64,000 bases of DNA from Paraflavitalea sp. CAU 1676. Lineage in GTDB: Bacteria > Bacteroidota > Bacteroidia > Chitinophagales > Chitinophagaceae. How positions within the stretch are numbered: the stretch's first letter is position 1; each line of letters begins with the position of its first letter. This document shows positions 53,701-61,669 of this stretch, in pieces. The stretch spans positions 1 to 64,000 of the forward strand of contig NZ_JARHUJ010000004.1 of the NCBI RefSeq assembly GCF_029223285.1, written 5' to 3'. The notes beneath the pieces were generated by a model. That model saw nothing but the letters and a program-made list of their open reading frames with translations, ran no database searches and had not been told where the DNA came from. Both the position numbers and the translations under genes were made by a program.

Positions 53701-56700
53701 CGATCTGAACGCCCAATCCGCCACGGTCATTTTCAGTTACAGGCAATTGATACGGAGTGCTTACTCCATTCAGTGTAATGAATTTCCTTTCTTCCTTAGC
53801 GCCTCTTCTGTTGATATCCTGTATCACGAACAGGTTATCGAGGTTGCTGGCCAGTTCGAAACTGGCGGTTTCGCCAGGCTCAAAACTTGGCTTAGACATT
53901 TGAATAGCGGCATAGGCTATTGGGTTACTTTCGCCGGCTTTGTTAAACAACTGGATGTAGTGGATCGCTTTTACCGGTTCGCCAAACTTGTCTTTGGTAG
54001 TAACCTCGATCACATACCAGCCTGCCGGCAGGCTGCTCTTGCCCAGGGCAAATTTTCCGGAGGCGGTAGTTGTGTCTGTCACCTCCAGCACTTTCTCCAT
54101 TCTTTCCCAGGTGCTCACTTCCGTTTCGTTGGCGTAGAGGTCGTATGGGAAGAGGGCCCTGTATTCTTCTTTCGTCATCACGTATTGATCGGCCTGCTCC
54201 CAATAGCGGCTGCGGAACACCCGCTCTGGTGTTTTGAGTTTGTAGATGCTGAGCGTTACGCGCGCCTGCTCGAAGAGATCGTTGAAATTGGTGCTGCGTA
54301 CGCCGATCTGTTTCAGGCTATCGCTGTGCAGCTTGTTGGCGGCATCTATGTTCAGTCGCAGTGCCTGGTAAGCTACCGAAACATAGGTGCTCCCGCTCCT
54401 CGTTTCGCCGTTGATGTCGGTTACATCGGCACTTACTTCATAGGTGAAGGTGGGCTGATCTTTTTTGTCTACGCTAAGGTCGGGCAGCGCCTTGAAGGTG
54501 ATTGTGAAACCTCCATCGGTGCCGGTGGTAGTGGAGCCATGTGCTACCTCCACCGTTTCGCGGCCATAGGGAGGCCATATCTTACGGCCCCAGCCATACC
54601 ACAAGGGCATGATCGTTCTTCTTACTACGCGGTATCGTACTGTAGCTCCATCGATGTTATTACCCGCATAAGCTTTCGCTGTCCCTTTCACCACGATGCT
54701 GTCGTTGAGCCGGTACGAGCCCGCAGGTTTGGCGATCTCCGTCATAAACCGTGGGCGCTTGTATTCCTCAACGGAGAAATAAAGCGAGCTATTGGTGCTT
54801 TTATCCTGCAGCCTGAACTGACCGTTCAATAAACTGGTGGGTAAGGTAAACTTGCCCGAGTAGGAGCCGTAGGCATTGCTGGTTACTTTGATGGAATCCA
54901 CCAACTGACCATTAACATCGAACAGGTCGATCTCGGTAGTGAAATTGGCCACCGCAGCGTTTTTATTGGTCGAAGGTTGCTGATTGATCACGATGCCTTT
55001 GAAATAGACGATCTGCCCGGGGCGATAGATGGCGCGGTCGGTAAACAGGTAGCTCTGGTTGGCCGAACGGTCTTCGTTGTCGCTTGCATACCGGTAACTG
55101 TATTCATATTCATCTAAAGAAAGATGATCTTCTTTGGTGCTCACTTCTATCCGGTAATAATTATCGTTGGACGATTTGGGAGGGTAGAGTGCAAAGAAGC
55201 CATTTTTGTCGGTGAACAGATTCTCTCCCTTGCGTTCCTTATTCTTGCGGTCGGCATAATCATATGCACGATAATAGACCTGCACCCCTGCCCGGGCAAT
55301 GGGGGCGCCGGTTTCGCGGTCCAGTACAATGTAATCATTGCCTTTATTGATATAGGCAAGGTTGGAGGTATAAAAAGCCTGTACTGCCAGCACGTTGTCC
55401 TTCGTGCTGAAATCTTTTTGACTACTCACGAAGAAAGCATATTCACCAACAGGTAAGCCGTCTGCTTTCACTTCTACGCGGTGCTGCTGGAAGTCTTTGG
55501 TATCAGGTAAGGTTTGGGCAAAGGATTTAATGACCGGCAGGGCTGCCAGCTTTTTCCAGTATTCCTCGTTGTAGGTATCCGTTCCCAGGTCATCTTTTGT
55601 CTTCTTGTCAAACTTCACTACCCGGAAATGTAATTGCGTAATATTCCTATAGCTCACTGATACACGGAAAGGCTGGTTAGGTATATTCACGCGCTCTGTT
55701 TGCAGGTTTACTGAGGCCCGGCGTATCTGGGTAACCAGGTTGAAGCAATTAACCTGCCCTTCACTCTCTTCTTTTTGGGCAACGACCGATTCGCATATCT
55801 CCAGAGCCTTCAGGTAAGCAAAGCGATGTGTCGTGTCTTTAAGCGGATGGTAGGACGCCGCTTCTTCACTATAGGTTCCTGCCAACAGGTACCATGCCTG
55901 TGCGGCAGTTGGTAATTTACCATGTGTTGCCGTAAGCTGTTGCAAGGCTTTTCTATAGAGCTCCTTCTTATTTTCCTGAACGGAATAAGTATGTACGAAT
56001 TCCAACCGGTCGATATCGATATCGATCAAAGCATCGGGTTTGGCATCGGTAAGGTGAAAAGTGATCAACCGTTGATAAAGCTGTAATGCTTTGCCGTGCA
56101 GCGAGCTGGTATCTGCGATGATAAAGCGATGGGTGGCGAAGCTGCGGGCATCGGCAAATGCGGCCGCGTCGTTGATCTCGAAAGCATCGGCGGGTTTGTT
56201 CAGGTTCCTTTCGTCGGTTTTGAAATATTCAAGGGCCTGGTTGGCCAGCAGATCGAACAGGGTAGGGCGCAAATGGCGCATATTGCCCTTGATGATGATG
56301 GGCTCAAAAGTTTCCAGCTTTACTTCCTTTAACTGCTTTTCTTGTTGAAGCGAAGCGAGGTATAGCTCGCTGATCTTATGGTTGAGATCATCAATACTCC
56401 AGGTGTCGATATCGGTCTTGGCAAAGTTTACCGTGGTCGTGCGATTGTAGAACTTCCACCGATTCTGCTGCAGGTACATCCAGTACATGCTGGCCGTTTG
56501 GCTTTGCAGGATGGCTTTCGCCGGCCCGGTAGCTTTCGCGATCTCTGCTTCCATGGCTGCAATGGTCTTCTGATCGGCATTCTCCTCCTTCATATCACGC
56601 AGGCGTGCACGATAGATGAGCGCTTTGATCAGTTGCGCGTCGTTCTTCTCCTGCTGCGCCAGCGCATACAGCTTGTTTACTTCCGTTAAAGCAGAGGTGG

Positions 56701-56833
56701 GAAGCCCTTTCTGCTCTATCAGGCTGTCGATCTTTTTCCAGGCTTTGTCGTAATTGTTCATTTTTTGCTGACCGGTTGCTGTAAAGAGAAATAAAGTGGC
56801 TAATACTAAGAAACAGACCTTTTTAACGGGCAT
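50708..56833 (-). CDS. Giant alpha-2-macroglobulin family protein
   Basis: A 2,041-residue exported protein (signal peptide 1-22, FTATGQ). Helical N-region, then a chain of macroglobulin (MG) domains with YLFTDRAIYRPGQIVYFKG, an A2M middle (FFFPDLHTDAEGNIEFSFTMPEALTEWKWM) and a TED-like alpha barrel with CAEQ (Cys about residue 1491), the thioester motif. The receptor-binding-like C-domain ends it. Bacterial A2M proteins trap proteases in the periplasm or at the outer membrane through the thioester bond. There is no lipobox and no partner pbpC. The ATG at 56833 is preferred over 56881 because it gives a clean signal peptide. Some domains are only inferred from length and spacing. Confidence 0.93.
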   Translation of the reverse strand: MPVKKVCFLVLATLFLFTATGQQKMNNYDKAWKKIDSLIEQKGLPTSALTEVNKLYALAQQEKNDAQLIKALIYRARLRDMKEENADQKTIAAMEAEIAKATGPAKAILQSQTASMYWMYLQQNRWKFYNRTTTVNFAKTDIDTWSIDDLNHKISELYLASLQQEKQLKEVKLETFEPIIIKGNMRHLRPTLFDLLANQALEYFKTDERNLNKPADAFEINDAAAFADARSFATHRFIIADTSSLHGKALQLYQRLITFHLTDAKPDALIDIDIDRLEFVHTYSVQENKKELYRKALQQLTATHGKLPTAAQAWYLLAGTYSEEAASYHPLKDTTHRFAYLKALEICESVVAQKEESEGQVNCFNLVTQIRRASVNLQTERVNIPNQPFRVSVSYRNITQLHFRVVKFDKKTKDDLGTDTYNEEYWKKLAALPVIKSFAQTLPDTKDFQQHRVEVKADGLPVGEYAFFVSSQKDFSTKDNVLAVQAFYTSNLAYINKGNDYIVLDRETGAPIARAGVQVYYRAYDYADRKNKERKGENLFTDKNGFFALYPPKSSNDNYYRIEVSTKEDHLSLDEYEYSYRYASDNEDRSANQSYLFTDRAIYRPGQIVYFKGIVINQQPSTNKNAAVANFTTEIDLFDVNGQLVDSIKVTSNAYGSYSGKFTLPTSLLNGQFRLQDKSTNSSLYFSVEEYKRPRFMTEIAKPAGSYRLNDSIVVKGTAKAYAGNNIDGATVRYRVVRRTIMPLWYGWGRKIWPPYGRETVEVAHGSTTTGTDGGFTITFKALPDLSVDKKDQPTFTYEVSADVTDINGETRSGSTYVSVAYQALRLNIDAANKLHSDSLKQIGVRSTNFNDLFEQARVTLSIYKLKTPERVFRSRYWEQADQYVMTKEEYRALFPYDLYANETEVSTWERMEKVLEVTDTTTASGKFALGKSSLPAGWYVIEVTTKDKFGEPVKAIHYIQLFNKAGESNPIAYAAIQMSKPSFEPGETASFELASNLDNLFVIQDINRRGAKEERKFITLNGVSTPYQLPVTENDRGGLGVQIAFVKHNRVYTQTDVIDIPFTNKQLKIDYTTFRDKTLPGSAEKWKVKISGIKGDQVAAEMLTAMYDASLDQFTGHGWNTPSIWHNYYPQSAWIDRGNFRLQESQEKYRTEPTRYFQKEYDRLMGGNLARAGGGQIRIRGMAMQKQETLMFNSVAPAPEAALPQVKRSLRNDDEKVTYGLISQDGVKDEGIVAPPVDGNQASSPGAIQVRKNFNETAFFFPDLHTDAEGNIEFSFTMPEALTEWKWMTLAHTKDLAFGYNTKSIITQKDLMVQPNAPRFMREGDRMDFSGKIVNLSSKELTGQVELQLIDPTTNQSVDGWFRNVFPNQFFTVAAGQSIPVNFSLEIPYQYNKPVTYRLIPSTKASGNESALSDGEENMLPVVSNRMLVTESLSLPVRGNSTKNFSFDKLIKSGRSETLSQHALTVEFTSNPAWYAVQALPYLMEYPYECAEQVFNRYYANTLATSIANASPRVKAIFERWKTTDTAALLSNLQKNQELKAVLLEETPWVLEAKNEAQQKRNIGLLFDMVRMSKEQESALSHMQDLQSPNGGFVWFQGGPDDRYITQYILTGIGHLQKLNAQKANARISAIVKAAIPYLDKALKRDYDELLKNNKQKEPENGLGYMQIQYLYMRSFFPEQNIPAEVSKAYTYFRKQAQKHWLKQSKYMQGMIALALHRTQDIKTPQGILASLKQNAVVHEEMGMYWKDLSAGYYWYQHPIETQSLLIEAFMEVGKDNKSVADLKTWLLKQKQTQNWKTTKATADACYALLLQGTDWLNHEPTVQINLGSYAIRSNEQTQEAGTGYFKKVIDGKDVKPDMGNIKVTVSGTGAAAAESVSWGAVYWQYFENLDKITTAISTPLKLSKKLFVEKLTDRGPVLQPVNEGDALKVGDKVKVRIELRVDRHMEYVHMKDMRAACLEPVNVLSEYKWQGGLGYYESTKDASTNFFFGSLPKGTWVFEYPLFVTHTGTYSNGITSIQCMYAPEFGSHSEGVKVTVDGK

Positions 56834-57032
56834 ACCATCGATTTTAATACAAGTTATATAATCTGCAATATTTTGCACCATTGTGCGTTTTAGAAAGCGT
56901 GCTACCCTGTTATGATGCAGTTTTTAATCCAATTACATACACCCAACAACCCTATGCCCCTAAATAGCATTCCTTTAACATATTCCTACTAAACGAATAA
57001 CGCACTGCGACTTCTAAACTCAAACAACCAAC

Positions 57033-57038
57033 AGGAGG
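57033..57038 (+). promoter_or_regulatory. Strong Shine-Dalgarno of the DUF4476 gene
   Basis: AGGAGG ends 5 bases before the ATG at 57044, a full anti-SD match that is unusual for the phylum. Confidence 0.8.
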
Positions 57039-57043
57039 TTTAT

Positions 57044-57895
57044 ATGAAAAAGATTTTTACCCTTGCCTTACTGGTGATCGCTTATACAGTATCAGCCCAT
57101 CCCAATGATGGAAAAATGAGTGTTACCAACCTTAGCAGCCAGCGAATAGTGGTTGAATTGGATGGTAAGAAGTTTGAAGAGCGCAATGACGTGAATGACA
57201 AGTTTTTCCTGATGCCCGATCTGCCTGCCGGTTTTCACACCCTTAAGGTGTACGTGCTCGAGATTGGCCGTAGCGCGGTGCGCATGGGTATGCGTAAGCA
57301 AACCCTCATCTTTCAAAAGAATGTCAATGTGCGTCCCCAATACCATGTCGATATCGTAGTGAACCGTTTTGGCAAGGTATGGTACGATGAGTTGTCCATG
57401 CGCGACCCGAAATACATCGATACCGATGGCGGTGACTGGAACAATAACCGTGATGATGATTACCGTCCCGGTCAGCCTTCACGCCCCGACCGTGATCCTA
57501 ATCCAGGCAACGGCAACTACCCTGGTAATGGTACCCCCGGCAACGGCAACTATCCCGGTAATGGCACACCTGGCAATGGCAATTATCCCGGCAACGGATA
57601 TATACGCCCTATGAACGACCAATCGTTCGCCGCCTTGAAAGAAACCCTTTCCAAAGAACGTTTTGATAATTCAAGGGTTACCATCGCCAAGCAGGTGATC
57701 GATCAAAACTACTTTACTGCCGAGCAGGTGAAACAATTGGCACAGATGTATTCTTTCGACAACTACAAACTCGATATTGCTAAATATGCCTACAAGAATA
57801 CCCTGAATAAACAGGACTATTTCATACTGTACGAAGTGTTCCAGTTCAGTAACAGTAAGGAAGACCTGGCCAACTATATCAGGCAATTCAAATAA
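57044..57895 (+). CDS. Secreted DUF4476 protein with GNGNYPGNGTP repeats
   Basis: A 283-residue secreted protein. Signal peptide 1-18 (YTVSAH), then a beta domain (about 20-125), a Pro/Gly/Asn-rich linker (about 135-187) with two full and one partial copy of the 11-residue repeat GNGNYPGNGTP, and the DUF4476 helical domain (about 190-283; KETLSKERFDNSRVTIAKQV and NYFTAEQVKQLAQMYSFDNY). It has an unusually strong Shine-Dalgarno. Function is unknown; DUF4476 domains are common C-terminal modules in Bacteroidota. It is divergent from the A2M gene and ends at a terminator. Confidence 0.85.
   Translation: MKKIFTLALLVIAYTVSAHPNDGKMSVTNLSSQRIVVELDGKKFEERNDVNDKFFLMPDLPAGFHTLKVYVLEIGRSAVRMGMRKQTLIFQKNVNVRPQYHVDIVVNRFGKVWYDELSMRDPKYIDTDGGDWNNNRDDDYRPGQPSRPDRDPNPGNGNYPGNGTPGNGNYPGNGTPGNGNYPGNGYIRPMNDQSFAALKETLSKERFDNSRVTIAKQVIDQNYFTAEQVKQLAQMYSFDNYKLDIAKYAYKNTLNKQDYFILYEVFQFSNSKEDLANYIRQFK
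57506..57598 (+). repeat. 33-base coding tandem repeat
   Basis: Three units with a 33-base period (57506-57538, 57539-57571, 57572-57598) encode GNGNYPGNGTP. They differ at wobble positions, so they are not of very recent origin but could change in number by slippage. Confidence 0.8.
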
Positions 57896-57926
57896 CTTTT
57901 TCTACGATTTAAGTGATGGATTATCG

Positions 57927-57956
57927 AAGGCCCCGGTTTCAGCCCCGGGGCTTTTG
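57927..57956 (+). terminator. Terminator of the DUF4476 gene
   Basis: GCCCCGG (57930-57936) pairs with CCGGGGC (57945-57951), extended by AAG/TTT, then TTTTG. Confidence 0.82.
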
Positions 57957-57996
57957 ATTTGGAGGGGTAGGTAAAATTAAGGGTATTGCAGGGCAT

Positions 57997-58036
57997 AAAA
58001 AAAGATGGGTGACTGTTACCAGCCACCCATCTTTTT
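57997..58036 (-). terminator. Terminator of sucD
   Basis: A 13-bp stem (57999-58011 with 58024-58036), which on the minus strand ends in a T-run. It lies 15 bases after the sucD stop. Confidence 0.92.
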
Positions 58037-58051
58037 ATGAGGATCAATTTG

Positions 58052-58927
58052 TTATTTCTTGATGATAGAAGCCATGGTTGCACCAATATCAGCAGGGCTG
58101 GATACTACGGTGATACCACAATCTTTCATGATCGCCATCTTTGCTTCAGCGGTATCTTCAGCGCCACCGATGATCGCACCGGCGTGGCCCATACGACGGC
58201 CGGGAGGAGCGGTTTGACCGGCAATGAAACCTACTACAGGTTTCTTCACCTTTTGCTCTTTGTACCAGCGGGCAGCTTCAGCTTCCATGCCACCACCGAT
58301 CTCACCGATCATTACGATTGCTTCTGTCTCGGGGTCGTTCATGAACAATTCGAGGGCTTCTTTAGTAGTAGTACCGATGATGGGGTCGCCACCAATACCT
58401 ACGGCAGTAGATACTCCCAAACCAGCCTTGGCAACCTGGTCAGATGCTTCGTATGTGAGGGTACCCGATTTGGATACGATACCGATCTTTCCTTTCTTGA
58501 ATACAAAGCCAGGCATGATACCCACCTTGCATTCACCAGCAGTGATCACACCGGGGCAGTTGGGGCCGATGAGCCTTGTTTTAGTACTTTGCAGGAACAA
58601 TTTGGCTTTCACCATGTCCTGTACAGGAATACCTTCTGTAATACAAACCACGAGGGCGATACCCGCTTCAGCGGCTTCCATAATAGCGTCGGCAGCAAAA
58701 GCCGGGGGTACAAATATGATCGATACATTGGCGCCGGTCTCTTTAACAGCATCTGCTACCGTATTGAAAACAGGACGGTCCAGGTGGGTTGTGCCGCCTT
58801 TGTTGGGCGTAACACCACCAACCACATTCGTACCATATTCGATCATCTGAGTAGCATGGAAAGTGCCTTCCGTACCGGTAAAGCCTTGCACCAGTATCTT
58901 TGATTGTTTGTTGACTAATATGCTCAT
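58052..58927 (-). CDS. sucD: Succinate-CoA ligase alpha subunit
   Basis: A 291-residue subunit of the TCA-cycle enzyme that makes ATP or GTP from succinyl-CoA. It has the CoA-binding start [30 protein letters not shown] and the phospho-His loop GHAGAIIGG near residue 246. The beta subunit (sucC) is not adjacent, as is usual in this phylum. A -7 element is at 58955-58962. Confidence 0.97.
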   Translation of the reverse strand: MSILVNKQSKILVQGFTGTEGTFHATQMIEYGTNVVGGVTPNKGGTTHLDRPVFNTVADAVKETGANVSIIFVPPAFAADAIMEAAEAGIALVVCITEGIPVQDMVKAKLFLQSTKTRLIGPNCPGVITAGECKVGIMPGFVFKKGKIGIVSKSGTLTYEASDQVAKAGLGVSTAVGIGGDPIIGTTTKEALELFMNDPETEAIVMIGEIGGGMEAEAARWYKEQKVKKPVVGFIAGQTAPPGRRMGHAGAIIGGAEDTAEAKMAIMKDCGITVVSSPADIGATMASIIKK

Positions 58928-58954
58928 AGCTGTGATTTATATATTCAAGAGGGG

Positions 58955-58962
58955 CAAAAGTA
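58955..58962 (-). promoter_or_regulatory. -7 element of sucD
   Basis: CAAAAGTA on the plus strand is TACTTTTG on the minus strand (TAnnTTTG), giving a leader of about 22 bases. No clear -33. Confidence 0.55.
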
Positions 58963-59131
58963 AGGCATAAAGTGCATATCTGCCATGGTAAAATATGATC
59001 TCTGTTAAGCTCAATTACCCTAGTGTGAAACCCCCACTAAACCTGCTTTAAGCCCTTGAGTGGTAACAGAATAAGCGCGATATGAGAAAAATAAAAAATA
59101 TAATCCTTTATAGAAATTTAATACTGCTGCC

Positions 59132-59449
59132 ATGCCCGTAATTTATAGCCCGATCGATACCTTTCTGCAGGTCATCAAAGGCAAATACAAAGCAAAGATC
59201 CTCATCTATCTCTCTGCCAAACAAAGACGGTACAGTGAGATCAAACGCAAATTTCCCCAGATGAGCGAACGCATCCTCATCAAGCAACTCAAAGAGCTGG
59301 AACAACAGGGTATCATTTCCAAAACCATTACCGGCCACAAGCCTCCACTCAAAGTGCAATACAGCATTACCGGCTACGGTTCTACCGTATGTCCTATCCT
59401 CAAGCAAATGTGGTTCTGGGGCGAGCAACATGAATTGCAGGCCCGTTAA
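59132..59449 (+). CDS. HxlR family transcriptional regulator
   Basis: A 105-residue winged-helix regulator of the HxlR type. IKGKYKAKILIYLSAKQRRYSEIKRKF (about 16-42), MSERILIKQLKELEQQGIISK and the wing KPPLKVQYSITGYG fit the family. These proteins respond to formaldehyde, redox or other small signals; a Cys lies in STVCPI. It is divergent from sucD and is followed 67 bases later by a GNAT gene with its own promoter. No palindrome was found upstream. Confidence 0.9.
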   Translation: MPVIYSPIDTFLQVIKGKYKAKILIYLSAKQRRYSEIKRKFPQMSERILIKQLKELEQQGIISKTITGHKPPLKVQYSITGYGSTVCPILKQMWFWGEQHELQAR

Positions 59450-59470
59450 ACCATCACCATTTGTTCGTTA

Positions 59471-59501
59471 TTGACTGGCTTTGCCAGCACTGGTAACTTT
59501 G
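59471..59501 (+). promoter_or_regulatory. Promoter of the GNAT gene
   Basis: TTG (59471-59473), 20 bases, TAACTTTG (59494-59501). It predicts a leader of about 10 bases before 59517. Confidence 0.68.
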
Positions 59502-59516
59502 CAAAAAAGAGAAGAT

Positions 59517-59996
59517 ATGGAAACCGTAGCAGCACAGCCTTTGCAAATTGTTCCTTACATAGCCGCACACCGCGAGGCTTTCAGGCAGTTGAATGAAGCC
59601 TGGATCACCCGTTATTTCCGGCTTGAAGAAGCGGACAGGCGCGTCCTTAATGATCCCGAAGGATATATTCTTAATAAAGGCGGTCACATCTTCATGGCGC
59701 TCTGGCAGGGAGAACCCGTTGGCGCCTGCGCGCTGATCAAAATAAGTGATGATGAGTTTGAACTAGCGAAGATGGCTGTGTCCGATCAGGTACAGGGAAA
59801 AGGCATTGGTTATGCGTTGGGCAAAGCCTGTATCGAAAAGGCACACGAGGCGGGTGCAAAGAAAGTAATGTTGTTATCGAACACCGTACTTAAGCCTGCC
59901 ATTCACCTGTATACGAAGCTGGGATTTGTGGAAGTACCGCTACCACCTACCGAATACGAGCGGGCCAATATCAAGATGGAAATAGTATTTACTTGA
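59517..59996 (+). CDS. GNAT family N-acetyltransferase
   Basis: A 159-residue acetyltransferase. The acetyl-CoA loop is VQGKGIGYALGKACIEKA, and LYTKLGFVEVPL near the end is typical. Substrate is unknown. The ATG at 59517 is preferred over an in-frame start at 59481, which lies before the promoter -7 element. The 3' end overlaps the convergent MlaF gene by 8 bases. Confidence 0.92.
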   Translation: METVAAQPLQIVPYIAAHREAFRQLNEAWITRYFRLEEADRRVLNDPEGYILNKGGHIFMALWQGEPVGACALIKISDDEFELAKMAVSDQVQGKGIGYALGKACIEKAHEAGAKKVMLLSNTVLKPAIHLYTKLGFVEVPLPPTEYERANIKMEIVFT

Positions 59997-60798
59997 TCAG
60001 CTCATCCATATTCCGATCGTTGTCGATCTTACCGGTTTGTTCCAGCATCCGCATGTCTTTGGCGTCTTTCAGGAACTCTGAAGCAAAGATGAACTCGTTC
60101 AGCAGTTCGTTCTTGCTGAAGATGATCTCCTTGTTGTTGCCTTCCCATTCCTTGAGGCCCTGGTGCATGTAAATGATGTGGTCACCGATCTCCATCACAC
60201 TGTTCATGTCGTGGGTATTGACGATGGTGGTGATGTTGTATTCTACCGTGATCTCTTTGATCAGTTTATCGATAACGAGCGAGGTTTGCGGATCGAGGCC
60301 CGAGTTGGGCTCATCGCAGAAAAGATATTTGGGGTTCAGTACGATGGCGCGGGCAATGCCTACGCGCTTTTTCATACCACCACTCAATTCGGCCGGGAAT
60401 TTTTTATTCACGTCTTTCAGTTGCACACGGTCCAATACCTCGTTCACCCTTTTCATTTTTTGCGGCATGGTGTCGTTGGTGAACATGTTGAGCGGAAACA
60501 GGATGTTCTGTTCTACCGTTTGGCTGTCGAATAAAGCGGAGCCCTGGAACAGCATGCCGATCTCCTTGCGGATACCTTTACGCTGTTCATCATCCATATT
60601 GGTATAGTTGACGCCGTTGTACAGGATCTCCCCCTCATCGGGTTGAAACAGACCTACCAGGCATTTCATGAATACCGTTTTACCGCTGCCGCTGGCGCCA
60701 ATGATCAGGTTGCACTTGCCGGCTTCCATGACGACATTAACGCCTTTCAGTACGGCCTTATCGCCAAAATTCTTCTTAAGGTCTTTTACTTCGATCAT
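59989..60798 (-). CDS. mlaF: MlaF-type ABC transporter ATPase
   Basis: A 269-residue ATPase of the MCE/Mla lipid transporter. Walker A GASGSGKT, signature LSGGMKKRVGIARA, Walker B YLFCDEPNSGLD and switch THDMNS are present. It powers phospholipid transport between the membranes together with the permease encoded 48 bases upstream. The MCE subunit (MlaD) is not next to it in this window. Confidence 0.95.
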   Translation of the reverse strand: MIEVKDLKKNFGDKAVLKGVNVVMEAGKCNLIIGASGSGKTVFMKCLVGLFQPDEGEILYNGVNYTNMDDEQRKGIRKEIGMLFQGSALFDSQTVEQNILFPLNMFTNDTMPQKMKRVNEVLDRVQLKDVNKKFPAELSGGMKKRVGIARAIVLNPKYLFCDEPNSGLDPQTSLVIDKLIKEITVEYNITTIVNTHDMNSVMEIGDHIIYMHQGLKEWEGNNKEIIFSKNELLNEFIFASEFLKDAKDMRMLEQTGKIDNDRNMDELIK

Positions 60799-60811
60799 AT
60801 GATAAAGAAGA

Positions 60812-60833
60812 AACTGCCGGTTGCCCGGCAGTT
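60812..60833. promoter_or_regulatory. Intercistronic hairpin between mlaE and mlaF
   Basis: AACTGCCGG (60812-60820) and its complement (60825-60833) form a 9-bp stem with a TTGC loop between mlaE and mlaF. There is no T-run, so it is more likely an mRNA-stability or attenuation element than a terminator. Confidence 0.55.
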
Positions 60834-60846
60834 CTACTGTTTTATC

Positions 60847-61605
60847 TTAATTACTTAACAACAATGCCGACAAGACATAGTCTGCAAAAAGGATCGCGAT
60901 GCAACTTACCACCACCGATTTAGTGCTCGCTCGCCCGATCTCCAGCGCGCCGCCGTTTACATGATAACCATAAAACGCCGAAATACTGGAAATGATAAAG
61001 GCAAATGTATAAGCTTTGATCAGGGCGAAGAATACATTATAAGGCACAAATGCACTCAACAAACCTGTATCGAATTCTTGCGGTGAAAGGATGCCGGAGA
61101 GCGTACCCGCCAGGCGGCCACCCCAGATACCCAGTGCGCCGGAAATTACTATCAGCATAGGGATGGTCAACAATGCTGCCGCTATTTTAGGCGCCACCAG
61201 GTAGGCCTTGGTATTGATGCCCATGATCTCGAGGGCGTCGATCTGCTCGCTCACGCGCATATTACCCAGCTCACTGGAAATCTTACTGCCTATTACACCC
61301 GCCAGTACGATACATACGAGGGTGGGGGCAAATTCCAGGATGATCGTGTCGCGCACGATCTGGGCAATGGTACTCTTGGGAATAAGGGGGCTCACCAGCT
61401 GGTAAGCCGTTTGCAGGGTCGATACCGCTCCGATAAAGAAAGAGATCAACACTACGATACCCAGTGAACCGATACCGATTTCACCGCACTGGTGCATGAA
61501 CTCCTTCCAATACATTTTGCCGTTCTCCGGCTTGGAGAACATGCCCTTTATCATCAACAGGTAGCGGCCAAATTCGGTAAATAGTGTCATAGAATCGTAC
61601 CACAA
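60847..61605 (-). CDS. mlaE: MlaE-type ABC transporter permease
   Basis: A 252-residue permease with five or six membrane helices; TIILEFAPTLVCIVLAGVIGSKISSELGNMRVSEQIDALEIMGIN is the signature loop region (around residues 90-135, given in outline). It holds the phospholipid channel in the inner membrane. It is 64 bases after maeB and 48 before mlaF on the same strand; the start could be ATG 61605 or a later ATG in frame (61590). Co-transcription with mlaF is likely. Confidence 0.93.
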   Translation of the reverse strand: MWYDSMTLFTEFGRYLLMIKGMFSKPENGKMYWKEFMHQCGEIGIGSLGIVVLISFFIGAVSTLQTAYQLVSPLIPKSTIAQIVRDTIILEFAPTLVCIVLAGVIGSKISSELGNMRVSEQIDALEIMGINTKAYLVAPKIAAALLTIPMLIVISGALGIWGGRLAGTLSGILSPQEFDTGLLSAFVPYNVFFALIKAYTFAFIISSISAFYGYHVNGGALEIGRASTKSVVVSCIAILFADYVLSALLLSN

Positions 61606-61669
61606 TAATAAGTCAACTAACTGAGTATTGGCCAGTTGAACGCGTTAAATGTGCAGGAAACGACCTGTA

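Noticed and set aside
52763-54832. Long open frame (689 codons) on the plus strand, antisense to the A2M gene
   Set aside because: It is the mirror of a codon-biased real gene; the A2M frame has clear domains and the antisense translation has none.
58037-58903. 288-codon open frame antisense to sucD
   Set aside because: Shadow of a conserved gene.
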